The notes beneath the pieces are model-generated. The model did not search any database. It had not been told where the DNA came from and saw only the letters and a list, made by a program, of their open reading frames with translations. Shown piece after piece: positions 34,691 through 45,545 of a stretch of DNA of 64,000 bases (positions are counted from its first letter, which is position 1; every line of letters begins with the position of its first letter). Made by a program: the position numbers and the translations under genes. The DNA is from Ipomoea triloba (Eukaryota > Streptophyta > Magnoliopsida > Solanales > Convolvulaceae), in NCBI RefSeq assembly GCF_003576645.1, contig NC_044930.1, positions 17,316,391-17,380,390 on the forward strand. Direction: 5' to 3'.

Positions 34691-35065
34691 ATTTCCCCCT
34701 TTTTGATGATACCAAAACCTATACCCGAATATTTTGGCTATAGTCCAATCAAAAATTGATTTTTCATTTTTCGAATTTTATTTTGACTAGCCAATGGACA
34801 AGTTTACAATTTGACTGACCTACTTGCTTTATAATTTAGACACGTACGAAAATTGCAAAGTTTGAGGTTTCAATTTCAATTTTAACTTTTGTCAATAATT
34901 TCTTTTGCCCTCAATTTTGCATGTTACAAGATTAAAACTGTGTCCAAAAATTAATAAAGCAATAAAACAACTATAAACTATAAGAAATCGTACCATATCA
35001 TATCAAAATCAAAATAAGCTTCATAGAGTTATAATGGTACGTACATAACATATTAGAACTAGAAA

Positions 35066-37398
35066 TCAGTAAATACCAAGCATATCATTTATTCTAGCTC
35101 TAAGCTTCTCGAAGTTACCTTTGCAGTCATCATGTAGAAATTTTTCTTTGACTCTTCCTTCCAAGTAATGTTTGATGACTTCCTTTGGATCACTAGCGAG
35201 AAACACTCCTCTAGTGTACCATTGAGCACACTCCTTTAGAGTTCTTCTTTCGGTGAGTCTTGTTTCTTTGGGTAGGTGAAGCTTGAACATTTTGATCACC
35301 CTATCTTCGTCAACGCACACGGGTGTACCTGAAAAATCAATAACAAATCGAAATGTAGGCGGTACCCATTCTTCTTCTCCTTGTGCTTCCCCCTGCGAAG
35401 ATGATCCACCAAAATGAGAGGGTATCCTTTCTTCCCCCTTTTTGGTAGCATCCAAAACCTTCCTGAATATCACCATGTCACCTTTTTGTTGTGCTCTCAT
35501 CTCTTTGATCAGGATTGAGTCATCTTTGTGCCTTGCGTCCATTTCCTCCAATTTCTTCTCCAATCCTTGGACGGTGTTGACTAGCGTGTGTAAACACTCT
35601 TGTAACACATCAATACTTGCTTCATGTGACAAGTTGCTCCTTGATGTCACATTTTTCAACTCTTATACTTGGGCCATAACATGCCTCAACTTGCCGTTCA
35701 CCACACAGTCATTTTTCTCAATTATATCTTTTTGAGATGTCACAACCTCACTGACTGCTTTTCTTTCCTTCTCCAGCATCAACATCATCTTGGCAATGAA
35801 ACCATTTAATTCTTCCTTGATTACTGGATTTAATTTGTTCATGCCTCGTTCCATGCCTGCAATCTGCTCAAATAATTTCAAGAAATTCGTGTACAAAGTA
35901 TTATTAGAAATGCTTACTGCTTCCTTGAATTCCTTGAGAGCGGCTATGATCATTTCATTCGAATTATTGGCACAGGTCTAGGTGTAGGAGTACTAGCCTG
36001 TCCAACATCTACAGCATCATCATCATCACTATGGCTTGGATTAATTTCTAGTCCTTCTTCTTGATCTTGTTCGGCCTCAACACCAAAAATTTCATTGATT
36101 TCTCCTTGTGCATCCACACGTGTATTGACCTCTACATATTCGTTTGTGGCATCCATGTTAGCCACAAAAATGTCACTTTCTTTATTTCTACCTTGAAATT
36201 CATCATGGTCACCATCACCATCATCTTCACGTGCACCAACATGAACTTGTGACACAAAATCATTGCATTGGTTAGCCTCATCTACACCAATATTTATGTC
36301 CAAGTTAGCCTCAACCTCAACTTCTTGAATATTTTCAACTTCATACTCCTCATTCTCGGCCTCAATGTTGATATCAACGAAATTTGTTCCAAGTTGACTT
36401 TCATCCATTCGGTCTTCTTGATTAATTTCATGGGTTTCTTCAACATTCACTTCACGTGTGACATGATCATCCAATAAAACATCCATAAAGTCACCTCCAA
36501 TGTCACTAGTTGGATTTGTCACAACCAATTCCCTTCCGGTCACAACTTCTTCTTCATTGCTTCGAATTTCTACTCTAGGAGTTCTTTTTCTCTTCCTAAT
36601 CGGTGGATTAGGTTTCATAGGTAATTCTCCTTCAACAAGATCCTCCGGTCCGGGCTTCTTTGCATTAATTCGGAATAAGTATTTGTTGTTGGTAATAGGC
36701 TTTGATTGACCCATTCGGACTCCTTTTCTTCTTAAAAGTTCGCCAACCAACATACTATACCTGAGCTTCTCCTTGGATTTAACCATTTCAACCAATCTTT
36801 CAAACATAACACCACTCCAATCAAATTCACGGTCAGTTTTCATGATAGCATAGATAATACGGGAGTTTTGGGATGTCAATCTATCAAATCCACCAAGCTT
36901 GCACAAAAGACATTTTGCAATAATTTCTAGCAACTTGGCATACTCCCAAATAATATCTCTACGAAAACCGGACAACTTTGGCACAATAATACTTGCATCT
37001 CTTCGAACCATATGCCAATAATCATGTGAATCAAATATAAAATCCTCAAATTTCATAGCATGCTCATCAACATCAAACAAATTCCTAAAATCATCCAAAT
37101 CAACTTGCACATGAACTCCACCAACAATAGATTCTATATGCGAAATCCTATAGGTAGCATGCTCAAATAATTCACTCACATCATCATCAAATATTCCAAC
37201 ATAACCAAAGGTGCATACCTTTAAGATGCCACTCCTTTCCATACCATTGAACACATTTTGAGCAATCCTTCCATTTATTGAGATGTTCATGAAATCCTCT
37301 TTTGTGAGTAGATGCCCCGAATGAATCTTTTCACTAGATGCTTCAACTTGGGTGTTTTCGGGTAGGGTAGAGCTTGTAGATGCCATCTCTTGGATCAA
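35066..37398 (-). pseudogene. Third ORF (env position) of the SIRE-type element
   Basis: Three open pieces in minus-strand order: 37398-35950 (482 residues), 35953-35663 (96) and 35659-35066 (197). They are separated by a 4-bp frame overlap and by one stop, so the frame was probably once continuous at about 775 codons. The N-terminal half is globular and predicted soluble (residues about 30-260, with LLEIIAKCLLCKLGG and SRIIYAIMKTDREFDW). It is followed by a KPNPPIRKRKRTPRVEIR basic patch, a long Glu/Asp/Asn-rich acidic stretch, and a coiled-coil-like part (LVNTVQGLEKKLEEMDARHK). The tail WYTRGVFLASDPKEV parallels the tail of 22721-23065. There is no signal peptide or membrane helix. Function unknown; not obviously an envelope protein. 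Confidence 0.65.
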
Positions 37399-38286
37399 TT
37401 TCGGATGGGTAGGATTTGAGTATATGAATTTGAGTGATATTTGAGAGTGTTGTTCGAAAAGTTTGAGAGAATTTTGAGTGTGGGGTTAGCTCTTGAGGAC
37501 GACGGGTTTGGGAATTTTGGGAGTGTGAGAGGTTTTAGCTTTTAGGTTTAGATGATGAGTGGGAATCAAGGGTTTTTATAGGTCAAAAATTAGGTGATCA
37601 TCTACCAATGTGCCCTTGCAATTAATGCTATGAATTCAAATGGTAGAGGGGTATTTCGGTCAAATTAGGTAGTGGTGGAATTTTGCTCAACTTGCCAAAT
37701 ATGGATAAGGAAATTCGATGCATTTATAAGGTAGGGATACATCAAATCACATATTCAATTTAAAGCTGACAAGGTAGGAAAACATTCATTCACAAAGTAA
37801 ATGCAATCAGATAAGAAAGTCAATAAATTTTGTCAGGTAGCAGTTCTAGGAAATGTAAATTTCCTATCAGTAAAAAGAACATGAAACCTACTACATAAAA
37901 CCAAAAGCATAAGGACAAAACACGTAAACCAATTTCTCATGAGTCATGCATGGCAAGTACGACAATTTTAAATACTGAGCAAATATTACACATACCTACT
38001 AACAGTAACACATAAATAAAGTCTAGCATGCGTAATGATCAAAACATAGATAAAGAGAACATGCATAGATCATATGCGTACATAGTTAAACAAATAAGCA
38101 AATATGGTCACACAATAAATGTACACATATACCATAAAAAGTAACACATGCATACGTACGAAAATAACCAAAATAAGCAAATAATGCAATTAAAGCACAA
38201 ATATAGATCATGCATTCGTAAAAATCACATAAAAATGCATAAAATAAACCATAAAATATGAGCTTATAGAATAGAGATAGTGATAC
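37399..38286 (-). other. Non-coding spacer between pol and the third ORF
   Basis: About 890 bp between the pol stop and the third ORF, AT-rich and without ORFs. TATAAAA-like AT runs upstream of the third ORF could hold an internal promoter or splice acceptor, but nothing decisive is visible. From 37701 the sequence is repeated at 39523 because of a contig overlap. Confidence 0.5.
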
Positions 38287-39003
38287 TTAGCTCATTTCGA
38301 TCATACCCATCTCGTGCCTTAGAGTATTGAATCTTGATTCGCATAAAGGCTTCGTGAGAATATCGGCAATTTGACTTTCCGTGGGTATATACTCGATCTT
38401 TAAATCCTTCTTTTCAACGTGATCTCGGATAAAATGATGTCTTACGTCAATGTGTTTGGTACGCGAGTGAAGCACTGGATTTTGGGTAATCGCAATTGCA
38501 CTAGTATTGTCACAGAAAATACTAACGTCATTGCAATCGATCCCGTAATCTTTTAATTGTTGCTTCATCCATAAGATTTGCGCACAGCAACTCCCTGCTG
38601 CGATATATTCTGCTTCGGCTGTACTTGTTGCAATGGAGTTTTGTTTCTTGCTTAACCAAGAGACCAATCTTCCCCCTAAGAACTGGCATGTTCCTGAGGT
38701 ACTTTTTCTGTCTATTTTGCACCCTGCAAAATCTGCATCTGAAAATCCAGTTAGTTCAAAATACCCTGCAAAATCTGCATCTGAAAATCCAGTTAGTTCA
38801 AAATTACCTTCTTTGGGATACCATAATCCTACATTGATAGTTCCTTTGAGATAATTGGGATACCATAATCCTACATTGATAGTTCCTTTGAGATAATGGA
38901 TAATCTTCTTGGTAGCTTGAAAATGACTTTCTTTTGGCTGTGATTGGAATCTAGCACATACACCCACTTAGTAAGATATATCGGGTCTACTCGCAGTGAG
39001 GTA
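38287..39003 (-). pseudogene. pol: SIRE-type pol, RNase H end (first assembled copy)
   Basis: Minus-strand frame of the copia RNase H domain: FSDADFAG, CKIDRKSTSG, KQNSIATSTAEAEYIAA, IFCDNTSAIAITQNP, TKHIDVRHHFIRDHV and ADILTKPL, ending MGMIEMS and a TAA stop. Upstream it reads LTASRPDISY and one stop (TAA in YTK), then the AGGTA target duplication of the solo LTR. This copy has two exact 42-bp in-frame duplications (38722/38764 and 38815/38857) that the second assembled copy (40093-40726) lacks, so they are probably assembly errors. Confidence 0.85.
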
Positions 39004-39499
39004 TGTTAGGAACATCATGTAATAGGTTTTGATGATACCAACTGTTAAGTAGAAATCCCCAAGTCTCGATGCATAGGCAAAAACGCTGTAAGTTCGACAA
39101 GTAAACCAAGAGCGAAAATACAACCGGGTAACTTTGAGCTCAACTCGGAAAATATTTAAGCTTGAGGGAAATTTGTTTGAACATCTTAGAAGTCTCGTGT
39201 GTTGTAATCATATAGACAGATCAGAAGAAGGCATGGGACAACACTGGAGGAATAAGGGTCTGCGAGACATCAACTAAGTCTCGAGACATAAGCAGAGTTC
39301 GAGAGGTAGGACCTCTCGATACAGTTATCCAGTTCGAGACATAAACAGAGTTCGAGAGATAGACCTCTCGATATTTGAGTTCGAGACATTAAGCAATCAA
39401 GATATCAACCTTGGTCTCGATACACTAACAATTCTCCAACAAAGCTGAATGACGGTCATACTTAAAGTCTGGAGAAGAAGAATATCATGGAGATGGAAN
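39004..39499 (+). mobile_element. Copia solo LTR, start only (redundant contig end)
   Basis: TGTTAGGAACATCATGTAAT onwards, the same sequence as 40727-41221. The contig stops at 39499 before the N gap. This is the overlapping end of one contig and not a second LTR. Confidence 0.85.
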
Positions 39500-39522
39500 N
39501 NNNNNNNNNNNNNNNNNNNNNN
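39500..39522. other. Assembly gap (23 Ns) between overlapping contigs
   Basis: Sequence right of the gap (39523 onward) repeats 37701 onward, and sequence left of the gap matches the bases up to 41221. The gap therefore joins contigs that actually overlap by about 1.7-1.8 kb. Confidence 0.95.
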
Positions 39523-40726
39523 NATGGATAAGGAAATTCGATGCATTTATAAGGTAGGATACATCAAATCACATATTCAATTTAAAGCTGACAAGGTAGG
39601 AAAACATTCTTCACAAAGTAAATGCAATCAGATAAGAAAGTCAATAAATTTTGTCAGGTAGCAGTTCTAGGAAATGTAAATTTCCTATCAGTAAAAAAAC
39701 ATGAAACCTACTACATAAAACCAAAAGCATAAGGACAAAACACGTAAACCATTTCTCATGAGTCATGCATGGCAAGTAGGACAATTTTAAATACTGAGCA
39801 AATATTACACAACCTACTAACAGTAACACATAAATAAAAGTCTAGCATGCGTAATGATTAAAACATAGATAAAGAGAACATGCATAGATCATATGCGTAC
39901 ATTAAACAATAAGCAAATATGGTCACACAATAAATGTAACATATACCATAAAAGTAACACATGCATACGTACGAAAATAACAAATAAGCTAACAATTAAA
40001 GCACAAATATAGATCATGCATACGTAAAAATCACATAAAAATGCATAAAATAAACCATAAAATATGAGCTTATAGAATAGAGATAGTGATACTTAGCTCA
40101 TTTCGATCATACCCATCTCGTGCCTTAGAGTATTGAATCTTGATTCGCATAAAGGCTTCGTGAGAATATCGGCAATTTGACTTTCCGTGGGTATATACTC
40201 GATCTTTAAATCCTTCTTTTCAACGTGATCTCGGATAAAATGATGTCTTACGTCAATGTGTTTGGTACGCGAGTGAAAGCACTGGATTTTGGGTAATCGC
40301 AATTGCACTAGTATTGTCACAGAAAATACTAACGTCATTGCAATCGATCCCGTAATCTTTTAATTGTTGCTTCATCCATAAGATTTGCGCACAACAACTC
40401 CCTGCTGCGATATATTCTGCTTCGGCTGTACTTGTTGCAATGGAGTTTTGTTTCTTGCTAAACCAAGAGACCAATCTTCCCCCTAAGAACTGGCATGTTC
40501 CTGAGGTACTTTTTCTGTCTATTTTGCACCCTGCAAAATCTGCATCTGAAAATCCAGTTAGTTCAAAATTACCTTCTTTGGGATACCATAATCCTACATT
40601 GATAGTTCCTTTGAGATAATGGATAATCTTCTTGGTAGCTTGAAAATGACTTTCTTTTGGCTGTGATTGGAATCTAGCACATACACCCACTTAGTAAGAT
40701 ATATCGGGTCTACTCGCAGTGAGGTA
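39523..40726 (-). pseudogene. pol: Redundant copy of spacer and RNase H end of pol
   Basis: Repeats 37701-39003 with small indels. The RNase H frame (40690-40253) is cleaner here, reading straight through GLWYPKEGNFELTGFSDADF without the 42-bp duplications. A one-base insertion near 40276 (GTGAAAGC against GTGAAGC) breaks the frame before the C-terminal part (40338-40093). In the real genome this and 38287-39003 are most likely one locus. Confidence 0.8.
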
Positions 40727-42404
40727 TGTTAGGAACATCATGTAATAGGTTTTGATGATACCAACTGTTAAGTAGAAATCCCCAAGTCTCGATGCATAGG
40801 CAAAAACGCTGTAAGTTCGACAAGTAAACCAAGAGCGAAAATACAACCGGGTAACTTTGAGCTCAACTCGGAAAATATTTAAGCTTGAGGGAAATTTGTT
40901 TGAACATCTTAGAAGTCTCGTGTGTTGTAATCATATAGACAGATCAGAAGAAGGCATGGGACAACACTGGAGGAATAAGGGTCTGCGAGACATCAACTAA
41001 GTCTCGAGACATAAGCAGAGTTCGAGAGGTAGGACCTCTCGATACAGTTATCCAGTTCGAGACATAAACAGAGTTCGAGAGATAGACCTCTCGATATTTG
41101 AGTTCGAGACATTAAGCAATCAAGATATCAACCTTGGTCTCGATACACTAACAATTCTCCAACAAAGCTGAATGACGGTCATACTTAAAGTCTGGAGAAG
41201 AAGAATATCATGGAGATGGAACAATGAAGAGGTGCCGAACGTGAAGATTTCAAAATGGGCGGAAATGGATGACACGTCAGATTTCCACCACAAACGGTCA
41301 AAAGGTGCACCAATGCTGAAGTGGTCTGATTCCCTACAAACAAGGAATAATGGGAATATAAAAAGAGTAACTTTTACCAAAAGACGAAAGTGGAGCATGG
41401 ACTCAAGAAAAGTGAACTATGGAACATTCACTACAAGACAAAGAGGTTCAAGTTACAAGATCACCACTCCATGAAATATGCTGAAAATATGCAAGACCCA
41501 TGATCAGCATGGGAGACAAATTTCAAACGGAATAATTTTCCCTCCAACGGAATTATTCCTCTACTCTCATATATAAGGACGTAAAGACACAAAAGGAAAA
41601 AAAAAGGGAAGTGAAGGGGTTCGAAATTCTTAAGAAGTGTCAGTCTAAAACGTTCAAGTGCAAGTGCTCAACTTGGAATATCATCCTGATATTCAAAATA
41701 GCGAGAAAACACATCTTAGTGTTTCAAGAGAGTTACAAAGCTTAAACTGTTATACATCCAGAAGGTGACCAAAGCTGCTCTACATCGAAGTTGATTCAAC
41801 GATAGCTTGTGGTCAGATTGGAGCCTGTTACATTCAACTGTGACAACCAAAAACACCTTGCTTTGGATTAAGCAAGAGAGGTGGAGTAACCTGGCAGCTG
41901 TCCGAGTGAAAGAAACCTGAGGCTTGACGCGGGCTTGGTGATCAAAGGTCAAGTGCTCGAGAGGTGGAGTAACAAGAAGCGGGGCGAAAAACCTGAGGCT
42001 TGAGGCGGGCTTCGTGATCAAAGCTCAAGCGCTCGATATTGTACTAAATAAGGGAAGTTTTTAGTGCAATCCTTCTAGGGAGTTTCTGGAAGAAGAGTGG
42101 ACGTAGGCGGGTTGGCCGAACCACTTAAAAATCTCTCTTGCATTTACTTACTGTTTTTATCTCTCGCTAACCTCTCGATTGCACTGCATATAAACGCACT
42201 TCTCGAACTAACTCAAACTCGTGCTAACTAAAAGGGGATAACATTTCCGCTGCGCATAAAACTTTGTCTTCACCTCGTGAGGTATCGAACCTAAACATCC
42301 TAAGTTCAATACACACGAGAGGTTGAAAAGATTTGCAAAATCTTATACAAGTCTATTCACCCCCCCCCCCTCTAGACTTGTACCCCATCCCCTTGGGACC
42401 AACA
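40727..42404 (+). mobile_element. Copia solo LTR inserted in the SIRE-type pol
   Basis: 1678 bp from TGTTAGGAACATCATGTAAT to CCTTGGGACCAACA on the plus strand, with a perfect 5-bp TSD AGGTA (40722-40726 and 42405-42409). It lies inside the conserved pol sequence GMIGSLLYL-TASRPDIS, so the target was pol of the host element. It contains the perfect hairpin TCGAGAGGT-AGG-ACCTCTCGA (41022-41042) and a similar one 40 bp on, a TATA-like CATATATAAGG near 41567, and a C-tract CACCCCCCCCCC near the end. No internal region remains. Confidence 0.9.
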
Positions 42405-44073
42405 AGGTATAGTAGAGAACCAATCATTCCTCGATATTTCGTTTGCTCGACATCTTTTCCTTCATCATCTTTGTCCAATCTAAGTGTTGTACTCATCGGT
42501 ATTTTGACTGAGCCTTTTCCTTCCATGCCAAATTTCTTTATAAGATCTTTTGTGTATTTGGCCTAGTTGATGAAGATTCCTTCCTTTAGTTGTCTGACTT
42601 GTAGTCCAAGGAAGTAATTTAGTTCTCCCATCATGCTCATTTCGAATCTGTTCTGCATAAGTTTAGAAAATTTCTCACACAAGGATTTATCAGTACTTCC
42701 AAATATAATATCATCAACATAAATTTGTACCAATAAAATATGATTATTTTCTTGAATTCCATAAATTTGTACCAATAAAATATGATTATTTTCTTGAATT
42801 CTAAAAATTTGTACCAATAAAATATGATTATTTTCTTGAATTCTAAATAAGGTTTTGTATAAAATATGATTATTTTCTTGAATTCTAAATAAGGTTTTGT
42901 TAACAAGACCTTTGGTAAAACCACAACTAATTAAGAACATTGACAGAGTGTCATACCAACGCCTTCTTTAGTTTATAGACCTTATCAACGTCACCTTTTA
43001 CCTCAAAACCGGGTGGTTGTTCCACGTAGACTTCCTCTTCAAGTAGTCCGTTTAGAAATGCACTTTTCACGTCCATTTGGTAGACCGTGAAATTCTTGTA
43101 TGCTGCGTAGGCTAGAAAAATTCGTATTGCTTCGAGTCGTGCAACTGGGGCGAATGTTTCATCAAAATCAATTCCTTTTTCTTATGAATAGCCCTTTGCA
43201 ACTAGCCTCGCCTTATTCCTAACAATGATTCCATCTTCATTTGCTTTGTTCCTAAAGACCCATTTTGTTCCAATAACGTTATGATCTTTTGGTCTAGGAA
43301 CAAGTTCCCATACGTCATTCCTTGTGAACTGATTTAGCTCCTCTTGCATGGCCTCAATCCAGCTTGAATCACTTAGAGCTTCATCTATTTCTTTTGGTTC
43401 AATCTGAGATAGAAAACACGCAAATAATGTGTCTCGTGCAGCTGATCTTGTTTTCACGCCTTCTTGCAAATTTCCAATAATCAGATCTTGTGGATGACTC
43501 CTTAGCCACTTTCTATCAGGTTGGAAAAACTCTTGGACGTTGGTAGTGGGTAGAGGTTGACTTGTACGTGTAGATTCATCATGAATAGCTTGGTCAGCCT
43601 CATCCTCACTTTGAATATTCATGTGGTTAACCTCATCCTCAAAATTTGTCTCATTAATGAGGTTAGCCTCATCACCAACATGAATTACTTCATTTCTAGA
43701 GTCAGCCTCGTCTCTCCTAGTGAGTGTCACGTCCACTTCTTGAATTTTGGAATTATTAAGTTCCAATTCACTTATTCCCTGCAAGATCTCAATCTCAGAT
43801 GATTCATTAGTCTCAAATAAATTATTTGGCACATTTTTACCAATATTCGAAACATCTGCTTCCTTGCTTTTTGTTGATTCGTCAAATACAACATGTATTG
43901 ATTCTTCAACCACCAATATTGATTTGTTGAATACTCTGAATGCTCTGCTGGTGGAAGAATATCCCAAAAATATTGCTTCATCTGCACGCTCATCAAATGT
44001 TTTCAGATGTGTTTTACCATTGATAAGAACAACACATTTGCATCCAAAAATATGAAAATAACTAAGGTTAGGT
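42405..44073 (-). pseudogene. pol: SIRE-type pol, integrase end and RT (first assembled copy)
   Basis: Minus-strand pieces. 44087-43182 starts just after the Del LTR insertion (NLSYFHIFGCKCVVLINGK), passes through an acidic linker rich in DEA/EDE and reaches the RT start (NDVWELVPRPKDHNVIGTKW, NKARLVAKGYS). 42940-42563 holds the RT catalytic region with the YVDDIIFGST motif intact. A stop follows GYS at about 43180, and the frame changes between 43180 and 42940. Four tandem copies of a 42-bp segment (42721, 42763, 42805; then 42851/42893) insert repeats of QENNHILLVQIY into RT. They are absent from the second assembled copy and are likely artefacts. 42410-42562 carries GKGSVKIPMS-type RT tail. 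Confidence 0.82.
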
Positions 44074-44312
44074 TGTAACACCCCCAAAAACGGCCTATTT
44101 TTTTTTTCTTATTTTCACCAATTAATTACGTAATTCTTAAAACAAAACTTAGAATGCGGAAGTTTTTCAAAATCTTATTGAGGGCATTACCGTCACACTT
44201 AGGCAACCACAATACCTAAGTGCTAAGGCTAACATAAATAAAACCAAAACAAAAGAGAATTACAATCCTCAACGTAGTCTTTAACAACATAACACATATT
44301 AAAGTTCTTAAN
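44074..44312 (-). other. Redundant contig end (start of the Del LTR) and single N
   Basis: 44074-44311 repeats 45546-45783, the edge of the Del-type LTR. The N at 44312 joins it to sequence that begins again inside RT (CAACATAAATTTGTACC, as at 42715). This is a second unmerged contig overlap. Confidence 0.9.
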
Positions 44313-45545
44313 CAACATAAATTTGTACCAATAAAATATGATTATTTTCTTGAATTCTAAATAAGGTTTTGTTAACAAGACCTTTGGTAAAACCACAACT
44401 AATTAAGAACATTGACAGAGTGTCATACCAACGCCTTCTTTAGTTTATAGACCTTATCAACGTCACCTTTTACCTCAAAACCGGGTGGTTGTTCCACGTA
44501 GACTTCCTCTTCAAGTAGTCCGTTTAGAAATGCACTTTTCACGTCCATTTGGTAGACCGTGAAATTCTTGTATGCTGCGTAGGCTAGAAAAATTCGTATT
44601 GCTTCGAGTCGTGCAACTGGGGCGAATGTTTCATCAAAATCAATTCCTTTTTCTTATGAATAGCCCTTTGCAACTAGCCTCGCCTTATTCCTAACAATGA
44701 TTCCATCTTCATTTGCTTTGTTCCTAAAGACCCATTTTGTTCCAATAACGTTATGATCTTTTGGTCTAGGAACAAGTTCCCATACGTCATTCCTTGTGAA
44801 CTGATTTAGCTCCTCTTGCATGGCCTCAATCCAGCTTGAATCACTTAGAGCTTCATCTATTTCTTTTGGTTCAATCTGAGATAGAAAACACGCAAATAAT
44901 GTGTCTCGTGCAGCTGATCTTGTTTTCACGCCTTCTTGCAAATTTCCAATAATCAGATCTTGTGGATGACTCCTTAGCCACTTTCTATCAGGTTGGAAAA
45001 ACTCTTGGACGTTGGTAGTGGGTAGAGGTTGACTTGTACGTGTAGATTCATCATGAATAGCTTGGTCAGCCTCATCCTCACTTTGAATATTCATGTGGTT
45101 AACCTCATCCTCAAAATTTGTCTCATTAATGAGGTTAGCCTCATCACCAACATGAATTACTTCATTTCTAGAGTCAGCCTCGTCTCTCCTAGTGAGTGTC
45201 ACGTCCACTTCTTGAATTTTGGAATTATTAAGTTCCAATTCACTTATTCCCTGCAAGATCTCAATCTCAGATGATTCATTAGTCTCAAATAAATTATTTG
45301 GCACATTTTTACCAATATTCGAAACATCTGCTTCCTTGCTTTTTGTTGATTCGTCAAATACAACATGTATTGATTCTTCAACCACCAATATTGATTTGTT
45401 GAATACTCTGAATGCTCTGCTGGTGGAAGAATATCCCAAAAATATTGCTTCATCTGCACGCTCATCAAATGTTTTCAGATGTGTTTTACCATTGATAAGA
45501 ACAACACATTTGCATCCAAAAATATGAAAATAACTAAGGTTAGGT
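44313..45545 (-). pseudogene. pol: Redundant copy of SIRE-type pol (RT start, integrase end)
   Basis: Essentially identical to 42883-44073, including the 301-residue frame at 45559-44654 with the same stop after ARLVAKGYS. It has one copy of the QENNHILLVQ segment where the other has several. It ends at the true junction with the Del-type solo LTR, marked by TSD TAGGT (45541-45545). Count it once with 42405-44073. Confidence 0.85.

Noticed and set aside
38287..45545. Apparent tandem duplication of pol (two RNase H ends, two RT/integrase segments)
   Set aside because: The copies meet at N positions and overlap like contig ends, so this is treated as an assembly artefact and not as gene duplication.
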